Below, piece by piece: positions 47,566 to 59,300 of a stretch of 64,000 bases of DNA. This stretch comes from Cephalotus follicularis (lineage: Eukaryota; Streptophyta; Magnoliopsida; Oxalidales; Cephalotaceae), in assembly GCA_001972305.1 (NCBI GenBank), contig BDDD01000059.1:259903-323902 (forward strand), given 5' to 3'. Below the pieces are notes generated by a model. That model was not told the DNA's origin and did not search any database. It saw nothing but the letters and a program-made list of their open reading frames with translations. Every line of letters begins with the position of its first letter. The first letter of the stretch is position 1. The position numbers and the translations under genes are program-made.

Positions 47566-47712
47566 ATAACGATGAATCTAGGCCCGTACTTTGTGGATCA
47601 TATAGTTTATAGGGCTTTACCGGTTTATGTGCTTGAACCACCATTCATCATGTTTTTCATAAACCATAAAATTATTAATTAAAGTGAGTTCACATAAAAA
47701 AAAAGTGTAACA
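47566..47712 (-). mobile_element. Right LTR remnant of the outer minus-strand copia element
   Basis: It matches 19275-19423 (CTAGGCCC, TTTACCGGTTTATGTGCTTG, AAATTATTAATTAAAGTGAG) and ends GTGTAACA. The AGTAA target repeat follows at 47713-47717. Confidence 0.82.
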
Positions 47713-48036
47713 AGTAAGAAACAAATGTGTATTACTCACTCAACAATGGAATCATAATTTATTGATTTGCTGACAAGTAGGAGAGAGACAAAATGGATAA
47801 GGAATTTGTTGTTGGACATCAAATTGTGGTCTAGTACTATGCATCATATTTCTATCCATTTTGATAGTCAAACCACTTTATCGAGAGCTTATAGTAGCAC
47901 TTATAATGATAAGTCTAGACATATAAGTCTAAGACATGAATACTATGTTAGACAATTGATACAAGATGATATTATTACAATTGTCTATGTAAAGTCAAGA
48001 AAGACGATCCTTCTACAAAATCCTTGCCGGATAAGT
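47713..48036 (+). pseudogene. Ty1/copia RNase H fragment, right part
   Basis: It continues exactly from 18913 with KKQTCI, then THSTMES, then a frame change to EWIRNLLLDIKLWSS, KSRHISLRHEYYVRQL and IITIVYVKS. This is the C-terminal half of copia RNase H. Together the two halves show a single gene split by nearly 29 kb of later insertions. Confidence 0.85.
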
Positions 48037-49537
48037 TGTTAGAATATCATCAAGGGAAATGTGGCTAAAACCATTTAGTATAAGAAAATCGGTAACCATG
48101 CGCAACAAAAATTTAAAACTTTTACTGATTATCTTACCCCAAGATCGACCTTATTGTATATAGAAATCCATACAAAGATGGTAGAAACGATTTCGTACCT
48201 TATTGATGATCAAAGAATCTCAGGAACTTCAATCATGTTTACAGCTAATCGCACAAACATCCGATCTCTAAACGTATCTACATAGGTATCCGAATTAGAG
48301 AGCTCTACTCTAGAGAATATGTGAGAACCCTAATAGTTAAAGTTGCTAGCCTTTTAAGCATTACGTGTAGGAACTATTTTCTTAATTAAATGAGAATTCT
48401 ATAATTATTAATTAAGTTCCCACTTAATGTTAATTACGAAAAAACCCAAACATTTCTCTAATTCAAAAATGTCTTTTTGTATGTGATCCCTTAGATTCAA
48501 TATTATGATGATAGTAGATATGCAACTCTTGCATTTAATTAATTAGACCCTTATAATTAATTAATGCATAATTAATCTTATTAATTATTTTGAGATGCTA
48601 CAAGCAAGATTGACGCCTAGCAGCACCCAGATAATATGAATATATTCTGTGAACATTTTCAATTATAGTTAGCGTACAATTCAATCATTCCACCATACAA
48701 TATTTCAATTAAATATAGGGTATGGATTTTTCTGTCAAACCTCAATAATTTAATTATATGTACCTCGCCATTAATATCATAATTTCACAATGAAATTAGA
48801 AAACTTCTTTTCTAATTTTACATCCACTTTGATCAAAGATTTCCTGAATTACGAATTAATCAGGCTACACAGAATATTCTCCTTCTATCAATAAAGATGG
48901 TGAATTTCTTGTTAACCACTCACATGCCTCCATACGTAATCCATCATATCCAATATTTCATCTTATAATAATTCAAAAAATTATTTAGAATAATAGCAAA
49001 ACATAATATCATATACACAAGACAACTATGGTGTCTCAGGTCTAAGGACCACGTGTACAACTGTAACAAAGAACTCCTAATTGACAGACATTGATAACTC
49101 CGTTTAGGTATTCTTAGTCGGAGCCAATTCAGTGAACTTATTCTCCGATAAGCACCAACATATATGTTCTAGTGTTCACCACACTAATGATCGTGAGATC
49201 AATCATACTCCAAATTGAGTGAAACATCATATATGCTAATCTATCCAGATTCATTAATGCTCATTATAGTGATCATATGATTAGGAATATTTAAGAATAA
49301 AACATATATAAGAATAATATATTTCACTATCATGATCTCATCATGATTATATTTTCTTTGCTTTAATTCTGAGTTTTATCATAATTAATTATCATATAAG
49401 ATAAACAGTAATAAACACACATTATGATAAAGAAAATGCCATATTTTATTGCTGAATAAATAAATAAGATTGTTTATACAAGAAATTATAATTAAAATGA
49501 TATCGATTTTGTGTAGGGCACATACTTATTTCTAACA
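48037..49537. mobile_element. Possible solo LTR
   Basis: The 1.5-kb stretch starts TGTTAGAATATC and ends TTATTTCTAACA, an 8-base terminal inverted repeat (TGTTAGAA). It is AT-rich and has no coding capacity. I could not find matching 5-bp flanks (TAAGT and TTTAG), so the call is weak. Confidence 0.35.
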
Positions 49538-50757
49538 TTTAGCTAGTTCACTAATAATGGTAACCCGATCTATTGCTAGTAAATAACTAGTATATGAGAT
49601 TTAATGGATAATAACAAGTTACGACATGTGAATGTTTGGTACTGGTTAAATTAATCTCGAAAACGAGAAATCAGTATTGTCTATTACATGCAAGAGGTTG
49701 ATCTAATCTTAATGAGGTTCAATACAGTGATGTAGTGCATCAGAAGTAATGGAGATACATTGTAGAAACTTTACATATATGGACTTAGAAGTTGTGTCGC
49801 TTCTTATGAGATTTAGAGTTTACTCTCAAGAGAGCTTATGAAACCAGGTACGAGTACATGACCATAATAATTCTAAGTATATTATAGAACTTCTCATATA
49901 AACAAAAGATTAGTATATGTGCATTAATTCTGATTATGTATTTTAGAGTAATTAGTTTAAGGCCAAAGCTACTAATAACTTTTACAGAATCTTGAGACAG
50001 TGACACAAAGTAAATGTATAACTCGAAATATACCTTTATATATGTATATTAGTCTTATGAATACTCTTGGTGGTAGATAAAAACTAATTTTATAACTATT
50101 TTAATTTTCAAAAATTTTGTTTTACGAACAAAGTGAGTTATTGTTGTAAAGTTTGTTTGAGAAATCAAAATAGTGCTTGTATCCTCTATTGCTTAGAGAC
50201 AATTTTTATGATCTATGTATATATGAGAGTATTTTGGTACTATGTCTTACAGACAAGTTTTAGGATCCTTGTATATATGAAAGTATTTTAGTATTTTGGT
50301 ACTATGTCTTACAGACAAGTTTTAGGATCCTTGTATATATGAAAGTATTTTGGTACTAAGTGTGTTAAAAGTGTGTGACACTCTATAATACCTAAATTAT
50401 AAGTTTTGTTATTATTAAACCGAGTTAATTATTCCATTTTTCTAATTTTATATTAATTTTTTGATTAATTAAATTGGAGTTTAATTAGTACAAAAATCTT
50501 TTGAATAGTCATGTTAAATTCACTTACTAATTTAAGGAGAGTTCTTAGAAGATTTGTGAGAATAGATATTTGCCAAATTTCACAAAGTTCATTTCATAAA
50601 AATAAATAATACATAATACAAAATTAAAAAAATTAAAAAAATTGTAGCGAAAGAAGAAATAAATAAAAAATTTATTCCCAGTCGTAAAAAGTAACTAACG
50701 GGACAGATCTGTAATTTCAAAATCACCTGAAAAGATTAGCGTCAACCAACCATAGTA
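49538..50757. other. AT-rich intergenic sequence, probably copia 3' debris and gene flank
   Basis: No ORF with a domain is present. The stretch 49538-50000 resembles untranslated 3' copia text. At 50216-50356 a 62-bp unit holding GGTACTATGTCTTACAGACA is repeated just over twice. Confidence 0.35.
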
Positions 50758-50765
50758 CTAACACC

Positions 50766-51549
50766 TACGGGTGCAAACGAACCAGCCGTTCGTGAACAGC
50801 TCGCGACTCGACTCGATAAAACTCAATAAAAACTCGTTCGTATTCGTTCATTAAGTTTAATGAACGAACACGAACACGATTTTAAAGCTCGTTAGCTTAA
50901 CAAGCCAAACTTGCACATTGATGAGCTCGACTCGTTAATGTTCGTGAACAGTTCGTTAAGAGATCTTTAAGGACTCGATTATAATATAGTTAATAATTCA
51001 ATTGTAGACTCGTTTATAATTCAATTAGAGACTTGTTAAGAGATTATTTATATATGAATACATTTATTTTTTTATTTTTCTATTATTAATTTTTCAAATT
51101 GGTTCTTATACAGTACATTATATGGATTTTTTATTTTATTAATTATTCTAATTTATTCTTGTACAATATACTATACATATTTGAATCTATAAAAAGACAA
51201 ATCCAATAAGATACCTTTTATACAATATAGTATATAATATAGAGTATTTTAAAAATTAACTAAATTAAGTTTAGATGAATAATATTAGATTTATATTTTT
51301 ATATTGTTTGATGAGTTGTAAAAATTATTTGAAAATATTGAAAGATTATATTCAATTTAATTATTCTTTTAATTTTTAAAAAAAAAATAAAAACAATTAT
51401 TAGTAAATTTTCCTTTTTTTTTATGAGACAAACTTGAACAAAAATCGACTCGACGTCGATTCAAACCGAATAAATCTCATAAAACTCGAGTCGAAATGAA
51501 CTCGATAAAATCTTCATTGAACAGGCTTAAGTTGGACTTTGCCGCCCTA
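50766..51549. mobile_element. Non-autonomous hAT-type DNA transposon
   Basis: This 784-bp element is flanked by a perfect 8-bp duplication CTAACACC (50758-50765 and 51550-51557), and the match extends two further bases if TA is counted. The ends TACGGGTGCAAAC and the reversed TAGGGCGGCAAAG form imperfect terminal inverted repeats like the common plant hAT end TAGGGGTGCAAAC. The interior is AT-rich with many GAACGAACACGAACACG-like and CTCGACTCG motifs and no transposase. It ends 47 bp before the ATG of the host gene. Confidence 0.75.
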
Positions 51550-51596
51550 CTAACACCCACAGCGAGCCCTCCCTCTCTCCCTCTCTCGATAGCTCC
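51550..51596 (+). promoter_or_regulatory. Short 5' leader of the SPOC gene
   Basis: Only 47 bp separate the hAT element from the ATG. They hold a CT-rich tract (CCCTCCCTCTCTCCCTCTCTCG), typical of plant leaders. No TATA box is visible here, so transcription must start inside or beyond the transposon, or the transposon is part of the 5' untranslated region. Confidence 0.45.
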
Positions 51597-53301
51597 ATGG
51601 CCACAGCGGAGCAGCCTCTGAAGAAGCGAAAGCTATACGAGCCCCAGCAAGAAGAACCAACAAGGAAACCGCCGCAAACCCTAGCGGAACCCGAGAGGTC
51701 CGTGGCTCCGCCAACAACGCCACCGCCACTCTCCCAGGACGAAATTCTAGCGAGACGGAGAAACAAAGAAGAGATTCGAAACGTTTACGAGGGTTACAAG
51801 CGAATCAAGGCTTGTGTTGCAATCAAGGATGCCCGCCACATGCTTGAGCTCGAACAAGCTTATCTCTCTCTCATTACTGCCTCAAGAGGTCTGCATTTTT
51901 TATTTTATTTTTTTTGTTGCTATTTTCCCTTGTTTCTTTGAATTAATTGTTGGAATATCAGAATTTTGCATTAGCATTTGTGGAATTTGTGAATTAATTG
52001 AATTCGTTATGTATGTAATTTTGTGGACGTTAATTTGGGAGAGACGAGAAAATGAGGGATAAATCCACATTTGTTGAAAAAAATGGTGTATAGCATTATT
52101 CGAAAATTTTTTGAGTTATAATTTATTGATGATAGATTTTCCTAAATTTTTACTAGATTTTCTTCACGGGTTATTGCTGCAATTATGGTATTTGCGTCAT
52201 GGCGTGTTTCGTGTCCAAATACACGGGGGAGTCATGGTATAAATGTTGCCAAAAAAATTCGTTAAAAATATTGAGAACGCTCCATTTGTTTGAGAGAAAA
52301 TGATATCCAATAGAAAAATATTTTCCATTAAAATATTTTACTTGAAAATAACTTTCTAGAAAATGATTCCCCTTTTTTGGGGGAGTTTTGTTTCTCCTTT
52401 CAATTGACTTATTTTCGATGAGACACCAAACAGTGGAAAATAAATTACATCAAGTTATTTTCTGGTACCAAACACAGGAAAACATGAAAATAATTTACTG
52501 TGAAACAAACGGAACCTTAGTATTATTCTTTTGTCAGATTGGAAACTATGCTCTTTTCAACTTACCCAATATATTCTAGTTCTTAGTACAGTTTCTGCCT
52601 ACTTTGCAGGCTGTACAAGTGTGCAACGAATTGTGGCTGATCTCGTTCCACGATATGCACAATACTGTCCAACTGCTCTTGAAGCTGCGGCTAAAGTTGT
52701 TATAAATATGCATAACTGTTGCTTGGCAGTCATAAATAGAGGAGAAGATACTGATGGAGTTGCATCCCAGACTGCTAAGGCCTGCAGTTTTGGTCTAGTT
52801 GATATCTGTCTCGCTGCCACTTTAGAGGCACCGTCATCATCTGTCATCCAAGGTATTTGTTCTGCAGTTTTCCAGAATGCGCTCACCTTCTTCTTATCTT
52901 CCTTTGAGGGAAAAGATATGGTTCAGATTGTCGATAAGGAACTATTGAAGATGCAAGATTCAACTGAAATCTTCTCTGAGCTGAAGCAGAAGTTTTCAGA
53001 CGTGGATGAACCTTTGTCGATAAAGATACCCAAGATTCATGCACTCAGTCTGCTCAGAATTTTATTTTGCTGTCCTAAAAATTTGCTTGCAGCCTGTTTT
53101 GAGCTCTTAAATTCTGCTGTAACAGAGGGAGTTTTTAAAGGAAAGTATTTCCTTAGTCAGCTGACAAGCATGACAACATGTATAGTTTCTACTGAACCAA
53201 GCACGAAAAACAATGATGTTACTAGTGAGGAGATGGTATCAGATGGCAGTGATTTCCCAATGGATACATCTCATGTTCCAGAAAGCTGCTTGTTGGGACA
53301 G
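51597..53301 (+). CDS. Exons 1-2 of the SPOC gene: conserved N-terminal region
   Basis: Exon 1 (residues 1-97) starts MATAEQ, holds the basic motif PLKKRKL (7-13) and a proline-rich stretch, then a conserved helix ([20 protein letters not shown]). The codon for Gly98 is split by the 721-bp intron. Exon 2 (to residue 328) begins [20 protein letters not shown] and continues as a mostly helical region ([43 protein letters not shown]). I do not know a named fold for it; the helix pattern may suggest an ARM/HEAT-like repeat. The donor is at 53302. Confidence 0.82.
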
Positions 53302-56300
53302 GTAATACTTGATAGTTTTTCTTCAAGTTATCAAAAAAAAAAAAAGGATTATTGTTTTAGTTCCTTCTCTTGCTTTTTCTTATTTTCTATCTTTTCTCTC
53401 TTGTTACTATCTGATATACTTTCTGTGTACCTGGGTTATTCCCCAACCTTTAGAACTAAACAAAATAAAATAAAAAATGAATATGCCCAAGCTTTTACAA
53501 TCCTCTTTTGTTTTGCAAGTGATGTCATGGCATATACTTTTCATATAGAATGTATGTACTTATAATCTTCAATGTCTTAGTACTCAAATTTGTTTTCGTT
53601 TACTTATAATCTTCAATGTCTTAGTATTCAAATTTGTTTTCATATAGAAGTTTGTTTCCTTTCTTTGGTTGAATATAATCACTTTCAATCATATTACTTT
53701 CTTATGGGTTTCGATTATAGCTGAAACATATATATGCAGGTTCTTGGTAAAAATCCATCATTGAGAAGTTGGTTGTTCTCAAAGTATAAGAAGTTATGTA
53801 GCTCATCATCGTCTATAGATATATCGACCATTACATCGGCTCTGGAAGGAATTTTTAAATCATTTTCCGGACAGAATAATATAGGAGAGAGCGAAGTAGA
53901 TAGTGATCAGGAAGATTCCAATCATTCAACATATATTAATGGACAATATTTGGTACCAAATTTCTCTAATCAAAAGCAAACCTCTGGCGAACTATCTGGA
54001 AATAAAAATTTGAGAAATCATGTTGGATCTGCTGATACTTTTGCTGACAAATTTTCTGGTCAATATTTGAGACCCCACAGCTCCATTGTACCTTTTGAAA
54101 GTGATATCCGCTCTACTGCAGGTTCTAGTTATGATAGTGGAGGCCCAAGGTCCATGGACTTTGAGACATGTGACCATGGAGATTTATCGCACAGCAGGTC
54201 TTCCATGCCCAGGGATTTATTGAACCACCAGATGCTTTCATCTGTTGCAAGAACACAGTCAGATTTCCGTAGTAATTCATTTGATTGTAAAAATCATTTT
54301 GTTCCTGCTGACAAGAATCAAATTTCTAATACAGATTACAGTCTTCCTTCCCCAAGATCCTCTAGTGGTGGCGCAAGTAATGTTTTGGCATCTCCTGGTC
54401 ATCATTTTCCTCTACCTTATTCCTCCACAACATTTCAAACTGTTTGGCACTTCGATGGGGACCCTACATCCATGGATATTTACTCTGCCTCTAAACAGCT
54501 TTTGATAGGTTCGTTAGGCCCAGATGCATCTGAAGGTCACGTCAGGTTTCAACTTGAGAGGTTTGGTCCTTTAGAACAATTTCATTTCTTTCCAGTCAAA
54601 TCTTTTGCCTTGGCTGAGTACAGAAGTATAATTGATGCTATACGGGCTCGGGAATACGTGCGAGGGCAGTTTCCTTGGTGTATAAAGTTTATGGATTCAG
54701 GGGTGGGGACAAGGGGTTCTATGAATGGTGTTGCGGTTGGCTCTAGTTCTCATGTTTATGTTGGAAACATTTCAAGCCAATGGGCAAAGGATGAGATTCT
54801 GCATGAATCAAGAAAAGTTCTTTACAAGGGCCCTTACATGGTCACTGATCTTTGCAGTGAAGGTGGAATGCTTTTGGAATTTGAAACTCCTGAAGAAGCT
54901 TCCACCGTAATGGCACATCTGAGGCAATACCGTAAGGAAAGAAGTAACTATCTGCCACCTTTTAATGCAGGGCCACCTAATGTTGCAAGGTCTGTACCGG
55001 CCCCTTTTCATCTTGACATCAGGACTAACAACCCCGCAAACATGTCTAGTAGTATTATTGGATCACCGCACGATCATTCTGTGACTGAGAGCCCTGCTGA
55101 CAGTTGCAGGACAAAGATGTCTCATTTATCTTCTTTGTTTTCATCATTACGTGCAAAATATAACATCAGCCATACGTCAAGTCACTTTGATAATTATACG
55201 CCTTGGAACTGCCGTGGTGGTGGCCTGAGGGAAGAAGATAGAATACCATCAAGCACTCTATGGATTAGTCTTCCGAATAGTAGCTCTCTTTTCCTCACAG
55301 ATGATGAACTAATGACCATTTGCAATCTTGCTATTGCCAATATAGGGTCTGTATTCAGGTTAACTCGAGCAAGTATGCAAATGGGTAATGGTTGGTTTGT
55401 CGAATGCAGCAGTATAGATGCTGCAATCACTGTTTTGAACAATCTCCGTGGTTGTCCTGGAATGTTCTTTCGGATAGAATTCAGGTTTGATTTCTTTATT
55501 TGGATTTATACAAACCTAGATTTGCATTTTTTGGATTGAATATTTTTTGAGCCATTGTTCTTTTTCTTTTTTGGTTTGGGTGATATGTTGATTTCATGTT
55601 CATTATGTGTTCAGTTGTTAAATGTTTTACCTTCCAGACAGGTCTATCACAAGTCTATGGAAAAAGGGATTCTAAATTAATAAGAAAGGAATAACTGCAA
55701 ATATTATTCTCGGATTATATATCCTTGGAATAGATGATCTCAATTATACATTGTCAGAATAGATCTTTTTCCTTTATCAAGCGATAATGGGACAAGTGGG
55801 GATTTAAACTTAGGTCCTCTACCTACAACTGAGGAGAGAAGGGCTCTAGGCTACAAGACCGCTGGCTATGGATGTGCATCTTTATGCTTTACAAACACAC
55901 AAAGCTTATGGACTAAGTGATAGTTATAACATGCTGAATTTTCTCTTTTATTATATCTCTTTCTCAACAAAATGTGTTCTTGTTGCACTTTTATTTTTGT
56001 TTTGTACATGTGTATTTGGTTTTGGGCATCCTTTCGACCTTACAAACTTATAAAGCATTTCTTCATTCCCCTTGTATGCCTTCATTGTAATGAGTTCTCC
56101 CCCTTCCGTTGGATAGTCCTCCAGGAAAACATCATGGTGCCCCATTCTCAATGAGAACTGAGAGCAACACTATGGATCTTGTGTCCCCCAGAGTAAAATC
56201 GGAGAATCTAGTAAATGCAGTACAAAGTGGGCATTCCTTTCAGTCCAATTGGTCTGTTTCTGGTTGCACTGAGATGCCTGAAGTTGGGACTAGAAAAGCT

Positions 56301-59300
56301 GATGGCTATGATAATAATATTACAGCTGATCCTTCACAAGGTGATAATCTGGTAGCTGTTGCTCACCCTCCCATCATTCAACTCTTACACTTTAATTATA
56401 TTTTACATCGTCATGTTTCTATTACCGTATTACATATGTGGACATATAACAAATTTGCAATTGAACTGCATTCTGCAACAGGGAGCATGCCATGCATACC
56501 CCGAGCCACACTGGGGCATTCTGTTCCACCTCCACCTCAAATCCAGGCACCTCCATATATTCGACCTGTTTATCTTCCTCCAAACAATTCCTGGGATGCA
56601 CAAGGCTTTAGTCATCAAATGCCTTTAAACCCAGTTGCACGTGGTGTGATGTCTAATACTTTTCATAGTAATGCTGTTGCAGCTCCTTTTGTGCCAGCTT
56701 CGGTGACTCCACTTGCACAGATTCAGGGAGCTCCAATGCAGCGTTTTGACCAAATGTATTCTGTTCCGGTTGTTCCACCACCTTTACCATCCCTACCCCC
56801 TCAGCCTGAAATGCTGCCCCCATTACCTCCATCTCCTCCACCTTTGCCTCAGTCGCAGCCACCAGTGGTTCCTCCTCCACCTAGTTCTCCCCCTCCCCCT
56901 CCGCCTCCCCCTCCCCCTGCTCCTGCTGCAAAATCAACAGAAGTGGAAAGTTCTGGACTGTGTGTACAATTTCAGTGGCAGGGCATATTATGTAAAAGTG
57001 GTGTTCATTACTGCAAAATTTATGCCCTTAGAGTGGATTCTGATATTTGCAGATATTCAAATGCCATTTCAGAACCTGCAGAGTAAAGAATTCCTTCACA
57101 TTTTGTTTCTACTAAGTTTTTCCTTAATACAGACTGATTTCTGACAATATCTGGTTGATACTTGGTGCAGATGGCCTGCTAAATTGGATATGACCAAGCG
57201 CACAGATTTTCGGCATGTGAAGTCAACGTTTACCAATACACCCCCACATAAAGTAAGTCATAATTCTTCTACTCTCTCTCTTTCTCTCTTGTGTGCAGGT
57301 GCTTGAATTGTGTTGACTTTTTGGATTGAGGTTGTATCTTTTTTTTTTTTTTTTAATTATTTCATGCAGTTTTCATAATCAGCCAGTTGATTTTGTGCCA
57401 CATAAACTATTATTTATGCATAAAATTTATTTCATGCAGTTTTCATAATCAGCCGGAATGATTAATAAAGATTTGTGAATCTGAGTAAATTTATTCGTAT
57501 TTCAGGAATATAGAATCATGAAAATTTTCCTCAAAATACATACTCTTCCTCCTTCCCCTTTTCTTTTAAACAGGAAAAAAAAGAAAACCTTCTGTGTTTT
57601 TTTTTACTTTCTACATTCTTTCTCAGATATGAAAATAAACCACCCTTCGTATGGTTTTTATAGATTTGGAGAATGCTTATGATAGGGTCCCTAGGAAAGT
57701 TTTATGGTGGGTTCTAGAAAAAAAAAGGGGGTATCCATTAGATACATTAATATAATCAAGGATATATATGATGGAGCTGTAACAAGAGTACGAATCTCTG
57801 GAGGTGATTCAAACGATTTCCTTATTACTGTTGGCTTACAACGAGGATTTGCATTGAACCTTTTTTTTAACTGCAGTTATGGGTGAACTAACTAAGCATA
57901 TTCATGAGGATATTCTCTGATGTATGCTTTTTGCAGACGATAGAGTTTTTATTGATGAAACTAGGTCTGGGTGAATCGGAAGTTAGAATTATGAAGAAGC
58001 ACATTAGAATCTAAGGGTTTTAATATAAAAAGACCAAAACAAAGTGTATGGAGCCTAATTTTAGCAAACACTAGGCAAGGACATGAGGATGTAGTTAAAT
58101 TAAGAGGTTCCTAAGAAAGATCCTTTCTAATATCTCGGATCTATTATAAATAACGATAGGGGGCTTGAAGATGATGTTAACCATAAGATTAAAACGGGAT
58201 GGATGAAATGGAGAAGCGCAACTGAGTTTTATGTGACCGGAGAGTCAACTAACTTAAAAGGAAAATTATATAGACATCTATAAGGCCAACGATACTTTAT
58301 GGAATGGAATGTTGTGCGATAAACAAACAACATGTTCATAAACTTAGTGTAACCGTAATGAGGATGTTCTATGCGAGAACACAAGAAAAGATAGAATAAG
58401 AAATGATTACAGTAGGAATAAGGTATTGGTAACGTCTATTAAAGATAAACAGAGAGACAACCGTTTAAGGTGGTTTGGACATGTTGTGCGTAGACCTTTA
58501 GATGCACCGGTGAGAAAATGCCATAGGTTCCAAGTAGATTGACACACGAGGGGGAGAGGTAGACCTAAAACTACATGGGTTGAATTAATAAAGAAGGATT
58601 TACTCAACAAGGAACTTACAATGGATATAGCTCTAGATAGAGCGCAATAGAGAAAGAGGATTCAGATAGCCGACCCCAACTAGCTTGGGATTGAGGCGCA
58701 ATTGTTGTTGTTGTATCAAAATAAACATTTCATTATGCACTGAAAACATATCCTTAAGTGCAGATTCATCACCACAAAGGATTCAATCTTCTTATTGAAG
58801 TCGGACTCAAATAATTGCTTTAAACCGCCTTCTATGCCTGCCATTGTGTTTATTTTATTTGTTTTTTATGGTAATTAATAGGGCTGAGAAACTTGAAAAT
58901 AAATTCTTTTTGGGTTATGCTTTCATAAAGAAGACAGACGTTATAAGTGCTTTTCATTCTTGCTTTTCAAGTTTCATGGAGTTGTTGCAAATAAATATTC
59001 TGGCTATATTCACTCAATTCGATGGAATTGTTTTATCTTGAAGGGGATCTTCAATAATTTTGCACGTGAGGGGTTATTTCTTGGTTTTGTCCTGTCATTA
59101 ATAACTTGATTATTTTTATTCTATGTGAATTTAATGTTCCTTGAGTTGTGTTGCAGAGGGAGGTATGCCGGCTGGTTCCCTGTTCTACGGCTGACCTTAA
59201 AGGAGTAAGCTTTCTCATTGATATATTTTGTATTTTGATGAACTCATTGATTTATTTGTATTCTGTACTTCTGCATTTGATGTAAATAGGTACCTTTATG

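Noticed and set aside
53302-53565. C-terminal extension of the exon 2 reading frame
   Set aside because: It is intron sequence: a GT donor at 53302 and the next exon at 53740 keep the frame and the homologous text.
56341-56481. Open frame across the exon 4-5 gap
   Set aside because: It could be retained, but the GT-AG pair 56341/56481 keeps the frame and joins the low-complexity parts. The gap text is intron-like and hydrophobic.
56653-57144. Leu/Pro-rich and minus-strand ORFs over the proline-rich exon
   Set aside because: They are other frames of exon 5, which is fixed by splicing and SPOC homology.
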